NCBI GenBank assembly: GCA_021812145.1
Contig: JAKAOM010000005.1
Span: 1 to 35,366, forward strand
DNA: 35,366 bases
Direction: 5' to 3'
Source of the DNA: Microcaldota archaeon
Lineage (GTDB): Archaea; Micrarchaeota; Micrarchaeia; Norongarragalinales; UBA8480
Position 1 is the stretch's first letter; the number at the start of each line of letters is the position of its first letter. The notes under the pieces were generated by a model. It did not search any database and had not been told where the DNA came from. It worked only from the letters and a program-made list of their open reading frames with translations. Positions 17,526-25,830 of the stretch are shown here, one piece after another. A program made the position numbers and the translations under genes.

Positions 17526-18047
17526 TTACGGCTGCAGGCTTATGGTCTGAATAACATAGCCTGTTGAGTTAACTTCAACAAACTGATCGTCGCCTAAAAA
17601 CGAATCGTGATTAAAACCATCATCACCATAACTCGCCTCTATTATGTAAAGCTTGTATCCTGATGGAAGGTTTACAGTAGAAGCTGAGCTGGTTCCGCTT
17701 AGCGATATTGTAACATTTTCAGATCCATCTGAAAGAGTTGAATTTGACAAAGTAAAACCAGTCAGCGCCGCAGCAGCCTGCTGTGAAAGCTGGCCTGGGA
17801 AAACCTGATATGAGTAAGAATAATAGGGAGTGTCAGCAAAAAGAACGGGTGATTGATTGGATACTTGTTGACTTGGCTGATAAGCCGGAGGAGCTGAAAA
17901 AGAGTTTGACTGCAAGCCAGTTTTAACAGGCGTTGAATTAGACAAAACCGCCCGAGTTGAACTTGTATTGCCCATAACTACAAAAAAACTTACCACTGCA
18001 ATTACAAGTACGGCTAAAACGCCGGCTATTAATATTTTTGGCTCCAT
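17526..18047 (-). CDS. Secreted/membrane-anchored protein of unknown function (one N-terminal TM)
   Basis: N-terminal TM (ILIAGVLAVLVIAVVSFFVVMG), Ser/Thr/Gln-rich linker, C-terminal beta-rich domain. Preceded by AGGTGGATTT SD. Confidence 0.75.
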   Translation of the reverse strand: MEPKILIAGVLAVLVIAVVSFFVVMGNTSSTRAVLSNSTPVKTGLQSNSFSAPPAYQPSQQVSNQSPVLFADTPYYSYSYQVFPGQLSQQAAAALTGFTLSNSTLSDGSENVTISLSGTSSASTVNLPSGYKLYIIEASYGDDGFNHDSFLGDDQFVEVNSTGYVIQTISLQP

Positions 18048-18238
18048 ATAAAAAATCCACCTCAGGTTAATTGTTCAACTCGACTCTTTGAGCTAAGGTT
18101 GTTTATTAACTTTTGCTTTTTCAAAGCTTTAATTTTAAAGATATGAAATAAATAGGGTTAAAGAATAATATTTATAATTTAAGAGAAAAAATCGTATAAA
18201 CACAAGGTTTTTTAATACATTAAGCAAATGAAAATATA

Positions 18239-18409
18239 ATGGAAGGAAAAACAAAGCACAACATAGGCATGCTGATGGGAGCAGTAATCCTAGTTCTGGA
18301 CGCTTACTGGACTTATCTGGCAAGCGCGATAGGATACTCGTCAGTACCGTTTATGCTCGGCGTGGTAATATTCATAGCCACGCTTGTATGGCTGTGGGCT
18401 GACATTTAA
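18239..18409 (+). CDS. 56-aa small membrane protein (two predicted TM segments)
   Basis: ATG at 18239: MEGKTKHNIGMLMGAVILVLDAYWTYLASAIGYSSVPFMLGVVIFIATLVWLWADI*. Absent from the ORF track (too short). Confidence 0.65.
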   Translation: MEGKTKHNIGMLMGAVILVLDAYWTYLASAIGYSSVPFMLGVVIFIATLVWLWADI

Positions 18410-18478
18410 CTGCAACGTATAAACTACGCACAGTTATACTAGTGTAAGTAATCATCTGCAAAATTCAAAAATAAAACA

Positions 18479-19153
18479 TTACCTGTTTTTTGAATTTTTA
18501 TTCTTGAACTTGCAGAAAACGCTAGCAGGACATCCTTCGCAAATCGGTTTTGTTTTGCAAAACCTTTTTCCCAACTCAACAAACTGCGCGTGAAAATCCT
18601 TGTAAAGCGATAACCGCCTTTCAATTCTTGATTCTATTAATTTTTGAAGATCATCATAATCCATCTTAAAACCGTAAATTCGTTCAACTATTCTCAAAGT
18701 GTAGGCATCTATAACAAAAACCGGCTTTTCAGCAGCATATAACAGTATGGAGTCTGCTGTTTCCTTCCCAACCCCCTCCAATTCAAGAAGCTCGAGCCTT
18801 AACTCTTCAGAAGTTTTATCAAAGAAATTATCAAGAGTGTGATATTTTTTGTATACGTGATTCATGAAATTTTTAAGCCTTCTCGCCTTTTGTCGGTAGA
18901 ACCCGCTTGGCTTTACCAATGATTCAAGGGTTTTCAAATTTATTTCAGCCATCGATTTCACGTTTAAAACATCTGCATTCTTAAGGTTTTGAATTGCTGT
19001 TTCCACGTTTTTCCATGAAGCCTGCTGAGTTAGAATGGCCCCTGCAACCACCTCCTCTCTTGATTCTGCAGGCCACCAATTGAGAAATCCGAATTCGGCG
19101 TTCAAAACAGTATACAACCCTGAAAAGTCGCATCCGGAAGTGTCTAATTGCAT
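18479..19153 (-). CDS. Endonuclease III-related HhH-GPD DNA glycosylase with 4Fe-4S cluster
   Basis: VAGAILTQQASWKNVETAIQNL, LLELEGVGKETADSILLYAAEKPVFVIDAYTLRI, C-terminal CKTKPICEGCPASVFC cluster loop. Confidence 0.9.
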   Translation of the reverse strand: MQLDTSGCDFSGLYTVLNAEFGFLNWWPAESREEVVAGAILTQQASWKNVETAIQNLKNADVLNVKSMAEINLKTLESLVKPSGFYRQKARRLKNFMNHVYKKYHTLDNFFDKTSEELRLELLELEGVGKETADSILLYAAEKPVFVIDAYTLRIVERIYGFKMDYDDLQKLIESRIERRLSLYKDFHAQFVELGKRFCKTKPICEGCPASVFCKFKNKNSKNR

Positions 19154-19212
19154 TATGGAGGTATATTGTCAGGGGAAAGAATTAAAACAAGTCAGTTTTA
19201 AAAATTAGAATA

Positions 19213-19584
19213 GTGCAAGTTTTGATTGATTCCAGCGTTTTTATCGCTGAATCACAGTATAAAATTAACGTTTTCGGACAGTTGAACGAATTGATTGACG
19301 GCAAAAAGGAGTTTATAACCCTTTCAACCGTGAAGGGGGAACTTGAAAGGCTCGGAGAAAAGGACAGCGTAAGGGGGTTGAATACAAGGATAGCGTTGAA
19401 ATTGCTTAGCAAAGTTAATATTGTTGAAGTTGAAGGCTTCAACGTGGATGATTCAATTGTCAGCTACGCAGAAAAAAACAAGTGCGTTGTCTGCACTGAT
19501 GACCGCGAATTAAAGAGCAGGCTTTTGAAAAAAGGGGTAAGAACGATTATAATAAAAGGGAGAAGAAGGCTTGATTTTGCCTGA
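19213..19584 (+). CDS. PIN-domain protein (Fcf1/VapC9-like)
   Basis: LIDSSVFI, FITLSTVKGELERLGEK, VVCTDDRELKSRLLKKGVRTIIIKGRRRLDF. GTG start. Confidence 0.85.
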   Translation: MQVLIDSSVFIAESQYKINVFGQLNELIDGKKEFITLSTVKGELERLGEKDSVRGLNTRIALKLLSKVNIVEVEGFNVDDSIVSYAEKNKCVVCTDDRELKSRLLKKGVRTIIIKGRRRLDFA

Positions 19585-19688
19585 AAAAAAAGCGAAAGTG
19601 TTAAAAAACATTAGAATGATAAAACAGGATTGATACAACTCTTAGTTTGTATAATGTTCAGGTGGATTAAGAGCAAGGTGGATTTTAA

Positions 19689-20213
19689 ATGTTTGAGCTT
19701 GTGACTTTTAAGGATGTTGTAAAGATACCTCCAAAGCTTTTTAACGAAAAGATCTCAAAGGCGGCGAGAACCGCTTTAAGGGAGGAATACGAAGGAAAGA
19801 TCTCAAAGAACTACGGAGTTATAATCTCCATTCACAAAGTTAAGGTAGAATCAAAAGGCAAGATTTTCCTAGGGGATTCTGCAGTATACTGCGACGTGTT
19901 GTTTGAAGCGCTTACATTCAACCCAACCGTGAACGAGATTGTCGAAGGAAGGGTGACTGAAATTTTAAACTTCGGCGCGTTCACAAGACTCGGACCGGTA
20001 GACGCTCTTATTCACGTTTCTCAGATTGCAAACGACTTCATGACCTTTGACAAAAGGACAGGAATGCTTGTGGCTAAGAATTCAAAAAAAACGCTTAGAA
20101 AAGGCGAGCTCATAAGGGCCAGAATTGCAACTATAAGCTGGAAAGACACAGTTATAAACAGCAAGATAGCGCTGACAATGAGACCACCTGGAATGGGCAA
20201 CAAGGGAGAGTAA
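19689..20213 (+). CDS. rpoE1: DNA-directed RNA polymerase subunit E' (Rpo7)
   Basis: MFELVTFKDVVKIPPKLF..., S1 domain EIVEGRVTEILNFGAFTRLGPVDALIHVSQI, terminal RPPGMGNKG. SD AAGGTGG. Confidence 0.95.
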   Translation: MFELVTFKDVVKIPPKLFNEKISKAARTALREEYEGKISKNYGVIISIHKVKVESKGKIFLGDSAVYCDVLFEALTFNPTVNEIVEGRVTEILNFGAFTRLGPVDALIHVSQIANDFMTFDKRTGMLVAKNSKKTLRKGELIRARIATISWKDTVINSKIALTMRPPGMGNKGE

Positions 20214-20215
20214 AA

Positions 20216-20416
20216 ATGGAAAGAGCTTGTTTGAATTGCAGGTATATAACCGCACAAGAAAAATGTCCAGCATGTGGAGGGGAAAAACTTACAAAGCAGT
20301 GGGAGGGATACATAATAATAATGGATTTAAACGGAGACGTAGCCAAATTCATAGAGGCAAAAACTCCAGGAAGATACGCATTGAAAATCAAAAAGGGTGC
20401 TGAGCATGAAGATTGA
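20216..20416 (+). CDS. spt4: RNA polymerase subunit E''/Spt4
   Basis: ACLNCRYITAQEKCPACGGEKLTKQWEGYIIIMD zinc ribbon directly after rpoE1. Confidence 0.93.
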   Translation: MERACLNCRYITAQEKCPACGGEKLTKQWEGYIIIMDLNGDVAKFIEAKTPGRYALKIKKGAEHED

Positions 20417-20705
20417 AATTTTGAGCAAGAAAGATAACAAACTTTTGAACAGGGTAGAAGTGAAAGCAAGGCTAAGCGATTTCGCATCCACGCCTAAAAG
20501 AACGGAAGTTATGGAAGAATTGTCCAAAAAGATTGAAGCTAAACCAGAGGTAATTGCAATCAAAAAAATAGGACAGGAATTCGGGAAGAAAGAGGCTATA
20601 GTAACAGCAAACGTTTACGATTCAGAGGAACATTTGAAAAAAACAGAAACCTACACAAGAGGATTGAACGAAAATGGCGGAGAAAAAAAAGAAGCTAAAG
20701 TATGA
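20406..20705 (+). CDS. rps24e: 30S ribosomal protein S24e
   Basis: [60 protein letters not shown]. Confidence 0.93.
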   Translation: MKIEILSKKDNKLLNRVEVKARLSDFASTPKRTEVMEELSKKIEAKPEVIAIKKIGQEFGKKEAIVTANVYDSEEHLKKTETYTRGLNENGGEKKEAKV

Positions 20706-20805
20706 AAAGAGAAAATCCTGCCCTAAGTGCGGGTCCGGAGCCAGGCTTGCAGAGCACGCAAACAGGAGAACTTGCGGAAAGTGCGGATACACTGAAATGA
20801 AGTAA
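20674..20805 (+). CDS. rps27ae: 30S ribosomal protein S27ae
   Basis: Manual translation [44 protein letters not shown]4 zinc ribbon directly after S24e. Not in the ORF track (43 aa). Confidence 0.93.
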   Translation: MAEKKKKLKYEKRKSCPKCGSGARLAEHANRRTCGKCGYTEMK

Positions 20806-20899
20806 AAATCTTCATAAAAAAATTCAACACAGCAATTAGCAGGGTTTCTTTCTCACAAACGTTAAAATAGATTTAACTTTATCTTTTTAGGGTAATTTT

Positions 20900-21832
20900 A
20901 TGAACACTCTGCTCTTCATTGCATTTTTAATCGCAGGCTATGCGTTGATTTTAAAAGTAAAACTTAAAAAACCGGCATTCAAGCAATTTTTAATCAGTTT
21001 TGTAGCGGCGGGGGTGGTTCTTTTCGTTTCCTCCGTATTTTCCTTTGCAAACCTTGGCTTTTCAAATGATATCCTTATTCCCTTCTTCCTTATTCTTGCG
21101 ATCAGTGAAGAGGTAATTTTCAGGGGAGTGCTTGACGATCTGATTGGCTTGTGGCAGGTGCCGCTTTTCGCCCTTATAATGCCTTTCGTTTACTCTACCC
21201 CTTACCTTTTAACTTTCATCGCTTTGCTTGTTGAAGGGGGGGTGGCAACAATAATAAAAAGAAGGATAAACTTCACTTCGGCGGTTTTTTACAGAGTTTT
21301 GCTCTTACTTTTTTTTGTTACAATCCAATTTTCAAATTTCCTTGTTCAGGAAAGTTTTATACTCGCGTTGGCATTGCTGCTTGGATGGCAGGGAAGTAAG
21401 ACTCTTCAGGGATTGAATTTCACAGGCTTTAAAAAAAAACATCTGCTTGAAGGCGCCTTCGTTTTTGTAATTCTTTTTTCAGCTCTTTTGATTATGGCTT
21501 TCGTACTTTATCAGTTCAACCTTCTTGACACGCAAAACGTTGCAAACGTCATTCAAAACCAGAGCGGTTTCGATCTTTTCATAGCAGTAACCCTCGGACC
21601 TATAGCAGAGGAACTTTTCTTCAGAGGATTTCTACAAAAAAGGATAGGAGTGGTTTTGACAAGCGTGGTTTTCGCCATTCTTCACACAGGCTACGGTTCG
21701 ATAGCAGAGGTTCTAGGCGCTTTCATTGCCAGCATGATTTTCGGATGGTGGGTCAAAAAACATGACGATGTCGCCCCAACGATTATAGCACATGTTTTTT
21801 ATAACCTGCTTTCCATTCTTTCAATAATTTAA
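20900..21832 (+). CDS. CPBP-family intramembrane metalloprotease
   Basis: PIAEELFFRGFLQKR...VVFAILHTGYGS...APTIIAHVFYNLLSIL (EExxxR, H, H). A second EExxxR (SEEVIFRGVLDD) lies in the N-half. Confidence 0.85.
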   Translation: MNTLLFIAFLIAGYALILKVKLKKPAFKQFLISFVAAGVVLFVSSVFSFANLGFSNDILIPFFLILAISEEVIFRGVLDDLIGLWQVPLFALIMPFVYSTPYLLTFIALLVEGGVATIIKRRINFTSAVFYRVLLLLFFVTIQFSNFLVQESFILALALLLGWQGSKTLQGLNFTGFKKKHLLEGAFVFVILFSALLIMAFVLYQFNLLDTQNVANVIQNQSGFDLFIAVTLGPIAEELFFRGFLQKRIGVVLTSVVFAILHTGYGSIAEVLGAFIASMIFGWWVKKHDDVAPTIIAHVFYNLLSILSII

Positions 21833-21862
21833 TTAATGATTTTTTTATTAAAGTGGTTCACA

Positions 21863-22837
21863 ATGATTTGCATTGGGATTGAAAGCACAGCGCACACTCT
21901 TGGATTAGGAGTGGTTGAAAGCAGAGAGAAGCGAATAAAAGTTTTGGTCAACAGGACATGGAAATACCCCTCTATTACAGAAGGATACGTTCCATTCAAG
22001 CTCGCTGAACACCACGCTGACAACGCCGGAGCGTTGGCAACCGAACTCAAAAATACTGGTCTGAAACCAGATTTGGTATCCTACTCCCAAGGTCCGGGAA
22101 TAGGACACTCGTTGCACGTTGGTTTTATAATAGCCAAAACCATTTCAAACACCTTCGATGTACCGCTGGTTCCAGTCAATCACGCGATCGCACATATAGA
22201 AATCGGAAAATCAGAGTGCAGGACAAAAAATCCGCTTATAGTTTACGTTTCCGGAGGAAACACGCAGATAATAATTCAAAAAGACAAATATGAGGTTGTT
22301 GGAGAGACCATGGATATGGGTTTGGGAAACATGCTTGATCAACTTGGAAGAAAACTCAACTTGGATCCTCCTGACGCTGTCGGCGTATTGAAGGAAGCTG
22401 AAAAAACAAAAGATTTCACAAACCTGCCCTACACGGTAAAGGGAATGAACTTCAGCTTCACAGGACTTTTAACTGCGGCGCTAAAATCCAGGGAAAAAAA
22501 GGATAAGATATGCTTTTCAGCCCAGGAAACAGCCTTCAGCATGCTCGTAGAGGCCTGCGAGAGGGCATTATGCCATTACCATTCAAAGGAAGTGCTTCTT
22601 GTTGGCGGAAACGCCAGAAACAGAAGACTCAGGGAAATGCTCAGTATAATGAGCGCATCTCATGGAGCGCGATTCTGCGCACCTTCAGACGAATACTGCG
22701 GGGATAACGCTGCAATGATAGCGCTCACAGGACTTGTTTCATGGAAAGGAGTGGAATTCAAAAATGCTGGTCCAAGACAAAAAATGAGAGTCGACGACTC
22801 AAAGATAATGAAAAACAAATATTATCTCGCTAAATAA
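21863..22837 (+). CDS. kae1: Kae1/TsaD tRNA N6-threonylcarbamoyladenosine synthase catalytic subunit (not fused to Bud32)
   Basis: CIGIESTAHTLGLGV, NHAIAHIEIG, VYVSGGNTQI, GMNFSFTGLLTA, VGGNARNRRLREML, YCGDNAAMIALTG. Confidence 0.95.
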   Translation: MICIGIESTAHTLGLGVVESREKRIKVLVNRTWKYPSITEGYVPFKLAEHHADNAGALATELKNTGLKPDLVSYSQGPGIGHSLHVGFIIAKTISNTFDVPLVPVNHAIAHIEIGKSECRTKNPLIVYVSGGNTQIIIQKDKYEVVGETMDMGLGNMLDQLGRKLNLDPPDAVGVLKEAEKTKDFTNLPYTVKGMNFSFTGLLTAALKSREKKDKICFSAQETAFSMLVEACERALCHYHSKEVLLVGGNARNRRLREMLSIMSASHGARFCAPSDEYCGDNAAMIALTGLVSWKGVEFKNAGPRQKMRVDDSKIMKNKYYLAK

Positions 22838-22899
22838 CGACTGATGAGTGGTTGTTTACGTAAAATACGCGCAAACGTTTAAAAAGGTTTAAGTGCTAA

Positions 22900-22970
22900 T
22901 ATAAAATTGTTTTATAATAATATTATGCTAGCATAATAAAAAAGTATATCCCCCTATTAACTAGGATATA
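22900..22970. promoter_or_regulatory. Cluster of three inverted repeats upstream of the PadR-like gene (candidate operators)
   Basis: TATAAAA-TTG-TTTTATA (22900-22916), TATTATGCTAGCATAATA (22921-22938, perfect 18-bp palindrome), TATATCC-N12-GGATATA (22945-22970). Confidence 0.6.
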
Positions 22971-22997
22971 ACCAACTAGTAAAAACGTGAAGTTTAA

Positions 22998-23429
22998 GTG
23001 TTTTTTGACAAGGAGAAGAAAGATCAAAGCAAGGCAACAGTACTTAGAGGGCTATTGGAGCTTTTCGTTATGAACGAGTGCAGGGATTGGGCTTCACCGA
23101 AGAGCATTCTTGAAAAAATTAAAATTGAAACAAACGACAATTGGACCCCTAATCTTGCGGCATTCTATTCAACCTTCAGAAAATTTGAAAGAAAGAAAAT
23201 TACAAACGCAAGGCTTTCAACAATCGGAGACAAGAAAATAATAGAATATAAACTCACAAAAAAAGGAGAGGAAGAACTCTTAAAAAGAAAGAATGAATTG
23301 AGAGAAGGGGTAAAGAAAAACGCTTTTGTTATGATTAGAATAACAAGTTACATTTTATGCGACAACAGAAATAAAAGAAACAAATTGATGGACGGGATAA
23401 TAAAAGAATTGGGCGAAGCATATGAGTGA
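22998..23429 (+). CDS. PadR-like winged-helix transcriptional regulator
   Basis: LRGLLELFVMNECRDWASPKSILEKI...LAAFYSTFRKFERKKITNARLS...KKIIEYKLTKKGEEEL (PadR wHTH pattern); GTG start; next to an ABC exporter. Confidence 0.72.
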   Translation: MFFDKEKKDQSKATVLRGLLELFVMNECRDWASPKSILEKIKIETNDNWTPNLAAFYSTFRKFERKKITNARLSTIGDKKIIEYKLTKKGEEELLKRKNELREGVKKNAFVMIRITSYILCDNRNKRNKLMDGIIKELGEAYE

Positions 23430-24351
23430 TAAAATAGAGGTAAGAGTTGAAAATCTCAAAAAAACATTCGGCGAGTTCACAGCAGTTAATGGAATAAGCT
23501 TCCAGGTATACAAAGGCGAGATTTTCGGACTCCTCGGACCAAACGGGGCGGGCAAAACAACAACAATCAACATGCTTACCACGCTTCTGAAACCAACCGC
23601 AGGCAGAGGCGAAGTTCACGGCTTTGACATAGAAAAAAACAGCACTGACGTTAGAAGAAACATAGGCGTCGTACCGCAGGAGTACAGCCTCTACGATGAC
23701 CTAACGATAAAACAAAACATAGCGCTTTTTGGCGATCTTTACGGAATTAAAGAACCCGAACTTGGCAAAAAATCAAAATACCTGATAGAAAGAATGGAAC
23801 TACAAAACTTCCAGGACACTCTCGTGGAAGACCTTTCAGGAGGAATGAAAGAACGGCTTTCAATAGCAACAAGCCTCCTTCAGGATCCTGAAGTAATGTT
23901 CATGGACGAACCAACAACCGGAATAGACCCCCAGAACAGAATTAAAATAAGAGGGTTAACAAAAGAACTTTCAAGAGAAGGAAAAACAATAATATACACC
24001 ACGCACGACATGGAGGAAGCCGAAAAGCTTTGCGACAGAATTGCAATAGTTGATCACGGCACGATAATGGCGTTAGACACGCCAGACAAATTGAAACAGG
24101 GAATAAAAGGAAAGTCTTTTACAATAACAATTCAAACAGAGGACACCAGCGTTGACGACAGGCTTAAAAAATTGAAATTCATCGACTACGTTATAAGAAG
24201 CGACAGCGAGGTTGAAATATCCTTCATTGGAAAAAGTGAAAAAGACATAAACGAAGCTTTGGGAAAGTCTAAAATAATTAAGGTAGAGAAAAGAGACCCT
24301 AACCTTGAAGACGTTTTTATCAAACTTACCGGAAGGGCTTTGAGGGATTGA
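23422..24351 (+). CDS. ABC transporter ATP-binding protein (DrrA/ABC-2 exporter type)
   Basis: Walker A GPNGAGKTTTINML, signature LSGGMKERLSIATSL, Walker B VMFMDEPTTGIDP. Confidence 0.96.
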   Translation: MSDKIEVRVENLKKTFGEFTAVNGISFQVYKGEIFGLLGPNGAGKTTTINMLTTLLKPTAGRGEVHGFDIEKNSTDVRRNIGVVPQEYSLYDDLTIKQNIALFGDLYGIKEPELGKKSKYLIERMELQNFQDTLVEDLSGGMKERLSIATSLLQDPEVMFMDEPTTGIDPQNRIKIRGLTKELSREGKTIIYTTHDMEEAEKLCDRIAIVDHGTIMALDTPDKLKQGIKGKSFTITIQTEDTSVDDRLKKLKFIDYVIRSDSEVEISFIGKSEKDINEALGKSKIIKVEKRDPNLEDVFIKLTGRALRD

Positions 24352-24354
24352 AAA

Positions 24355-25818
24355 ATGAGCGCTTTAACTTCTATAACAAAAAAGAACTTTCTAGTGCTCA
24401 TCCATGACAAGCCAAGAATAATAGCAATGTTCATGTTCCCGCTGCTTATGATGGTGCTTTTCGGATACAGCAACAACAACATATCCACGCCGTACTTCAG
24501 CACCGCGGTTGCCGGAAGCTCTAATCAAACAATGGTCTTCGCCCAAATGCTTCAAAAATCAGGTTATTTCAACGTTGAATACAGGGTGGGAAGCTACAGC
24601 GATATAAAGAACCTTCTTGACAGTGGAAAGATAACCGACGGCTTTCTCCTGCAACCAGGAAACAAAATTTATTTCTACGTGGACGAAAGCGACGTTTTCG
24701 CGGCGCAGCAGGCTAGTCAAGCGGCAAACGCCCTGATTGCAGCATACAACGCCAATCTTGCAAAACAACAGGCTCAGGAAACAGCGCAATCCATTCAACA
24801 GGCTTTTTTTGAAATCCAAGCAGCCCAAAAAATGCTTTCATACGAACCGCAAACAACAACCCAAACAACAATAACAACAAATGTCAAAACACTGAATTTT
24901 CAATCCCAATCACCCGCAGCGATTCAACAGGCTGCGATTCAGGCCAACAATCTAGCCACCGAACTTACAGGGGTAGATACTACCTTCAGAAACTATGCAT
25001 ACCAAAACAGTATTTTGCTATATAATTTATATTATGCAAGTCTTCAACAGCCAAAAAGTATTACGATTCCTGTGACAAGCACATCAAGCTCTACTGTTAC
25101 AACCGTCCTTTTGAATGCCCAGCCGGCTGTTCTCCAGCTTGAAAACGCAGAACAAAGCCTTCAAGTCCAAAATTCAACGCCTGCAACGCTTGTGCAAAAA
25201 CCTGTTTACGGAAGCAACCTGAGCTATATAGACTTTTTAATTCCAGGAATACTAGCGTTCATAAGCATAATGGGGGTTACAATGAACCTTGGAAGAGCAA
25301 TTGCAGGCGAAAAAGAACAGGGCGTTTTAAAGAGAATTTTCCTCACACCTATTTCAAACGCAGACATCATTCTTGGAAACGGAATCGGATTCTGGCTAAT
25401 AGGAATAGCCCAAACACTCATCATTCTTTTCATAGCAATAGTTCTTTTCGGATTCACCCTTCAAGGCGACATAGCACTTTTGCTTTTCACTATAGCGCTG
25501 AACAGCATAGTAGCGGTGGGGATGGGATTGCTTATTTCAAGCCAGACTAAAAGCAGCGACCAATTCCAACAAGTGGCAATGCTTACTACTTTTCCAATGA
25601 TGTTTATAAGCGGAGTTTTCTTTCCACTTCAGGCAATGCCCGGATGGCTTCAGTTCATAGCACAATTCGTGCCGCTAACCTATGGCGTCCAGATTTTCAG
25701 GCTTATAATGGTCAAAAGCTTCACTTTCACACAGGTCCTTCCACAACTTGAAATTCTGGTTGGCTTCGCAGTGGTATTCCTAGCTTTGGGAATTTTAATG
25801 TTTAAAAGAGAAATTTAA
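24355..25818 (+). CDS. ABC-2 type permease with a large extracytoplasmic insert
   Basis: N-terminal TM, long soluble Q/A/T-rich insert, then a five/six-TM ABC-2 block (IPGILAFISIMGVTMNLGRAIAGEKEQGVLKRIFLTPIS...FISGVFFPLQAMPGWLQ). Confidence 0.92.
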   Translation: MSALTSITKKNFLVLIHDKPRIIAMFMFPLLMMVLFGYSNNNISTPYFSTAVAGSSNQTMVFAQMLQKSGYFNVEYRVGSYSDIKNLLDSGKITDGFLLQPGNKIYFYVDESDVFAAQQASQAANALIAAYNANLAKQQAQETAQSIQQAFFEIQAAQKMLSYEPQTTTQTTITTNVKTLNFQSQSPAAIQQAAIQANNLATELTGVDTTFRNYAYQNSILLYNLYYASLQQPKSITIPVTSTSSSTVTTVLLNAQPAVLQLENAEQSLQVQNSTPATLVQKPVYGSNLSYIDFLIPGILAFISIMGVTMNLGRAIAGEKEQGVLKRIFLTPISNADIILGNGIGFWLIGIAQTLIILFIAIVLFGFTLQGDIALLLFTIALNSIVAVGMGLLISSQTKSSDQFQQVAMLTTFPMMFISGVFFPLQAMPGWLQFIAQFVPLTYGVQIFRLIMVKSFTFTQVLPQLEILVGFAVVFLALGILMFKREI

Positions 25819-25830
25819 GGTGATTTGCAA

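Noticed and set aside
18135-18323. 62-aa minus-strand ORF
   Set aside because: Antisense to the better-supported 56-aa plus-strand membrane protein and an AT-rich intergenic region.
22848-22880. C-box-like CTGATGAG downstream of kae1, considered as a box C/D sRNA
   Set aside because: First position is C rather than R, and no D/D' CUGA box at suitable spacing was found.
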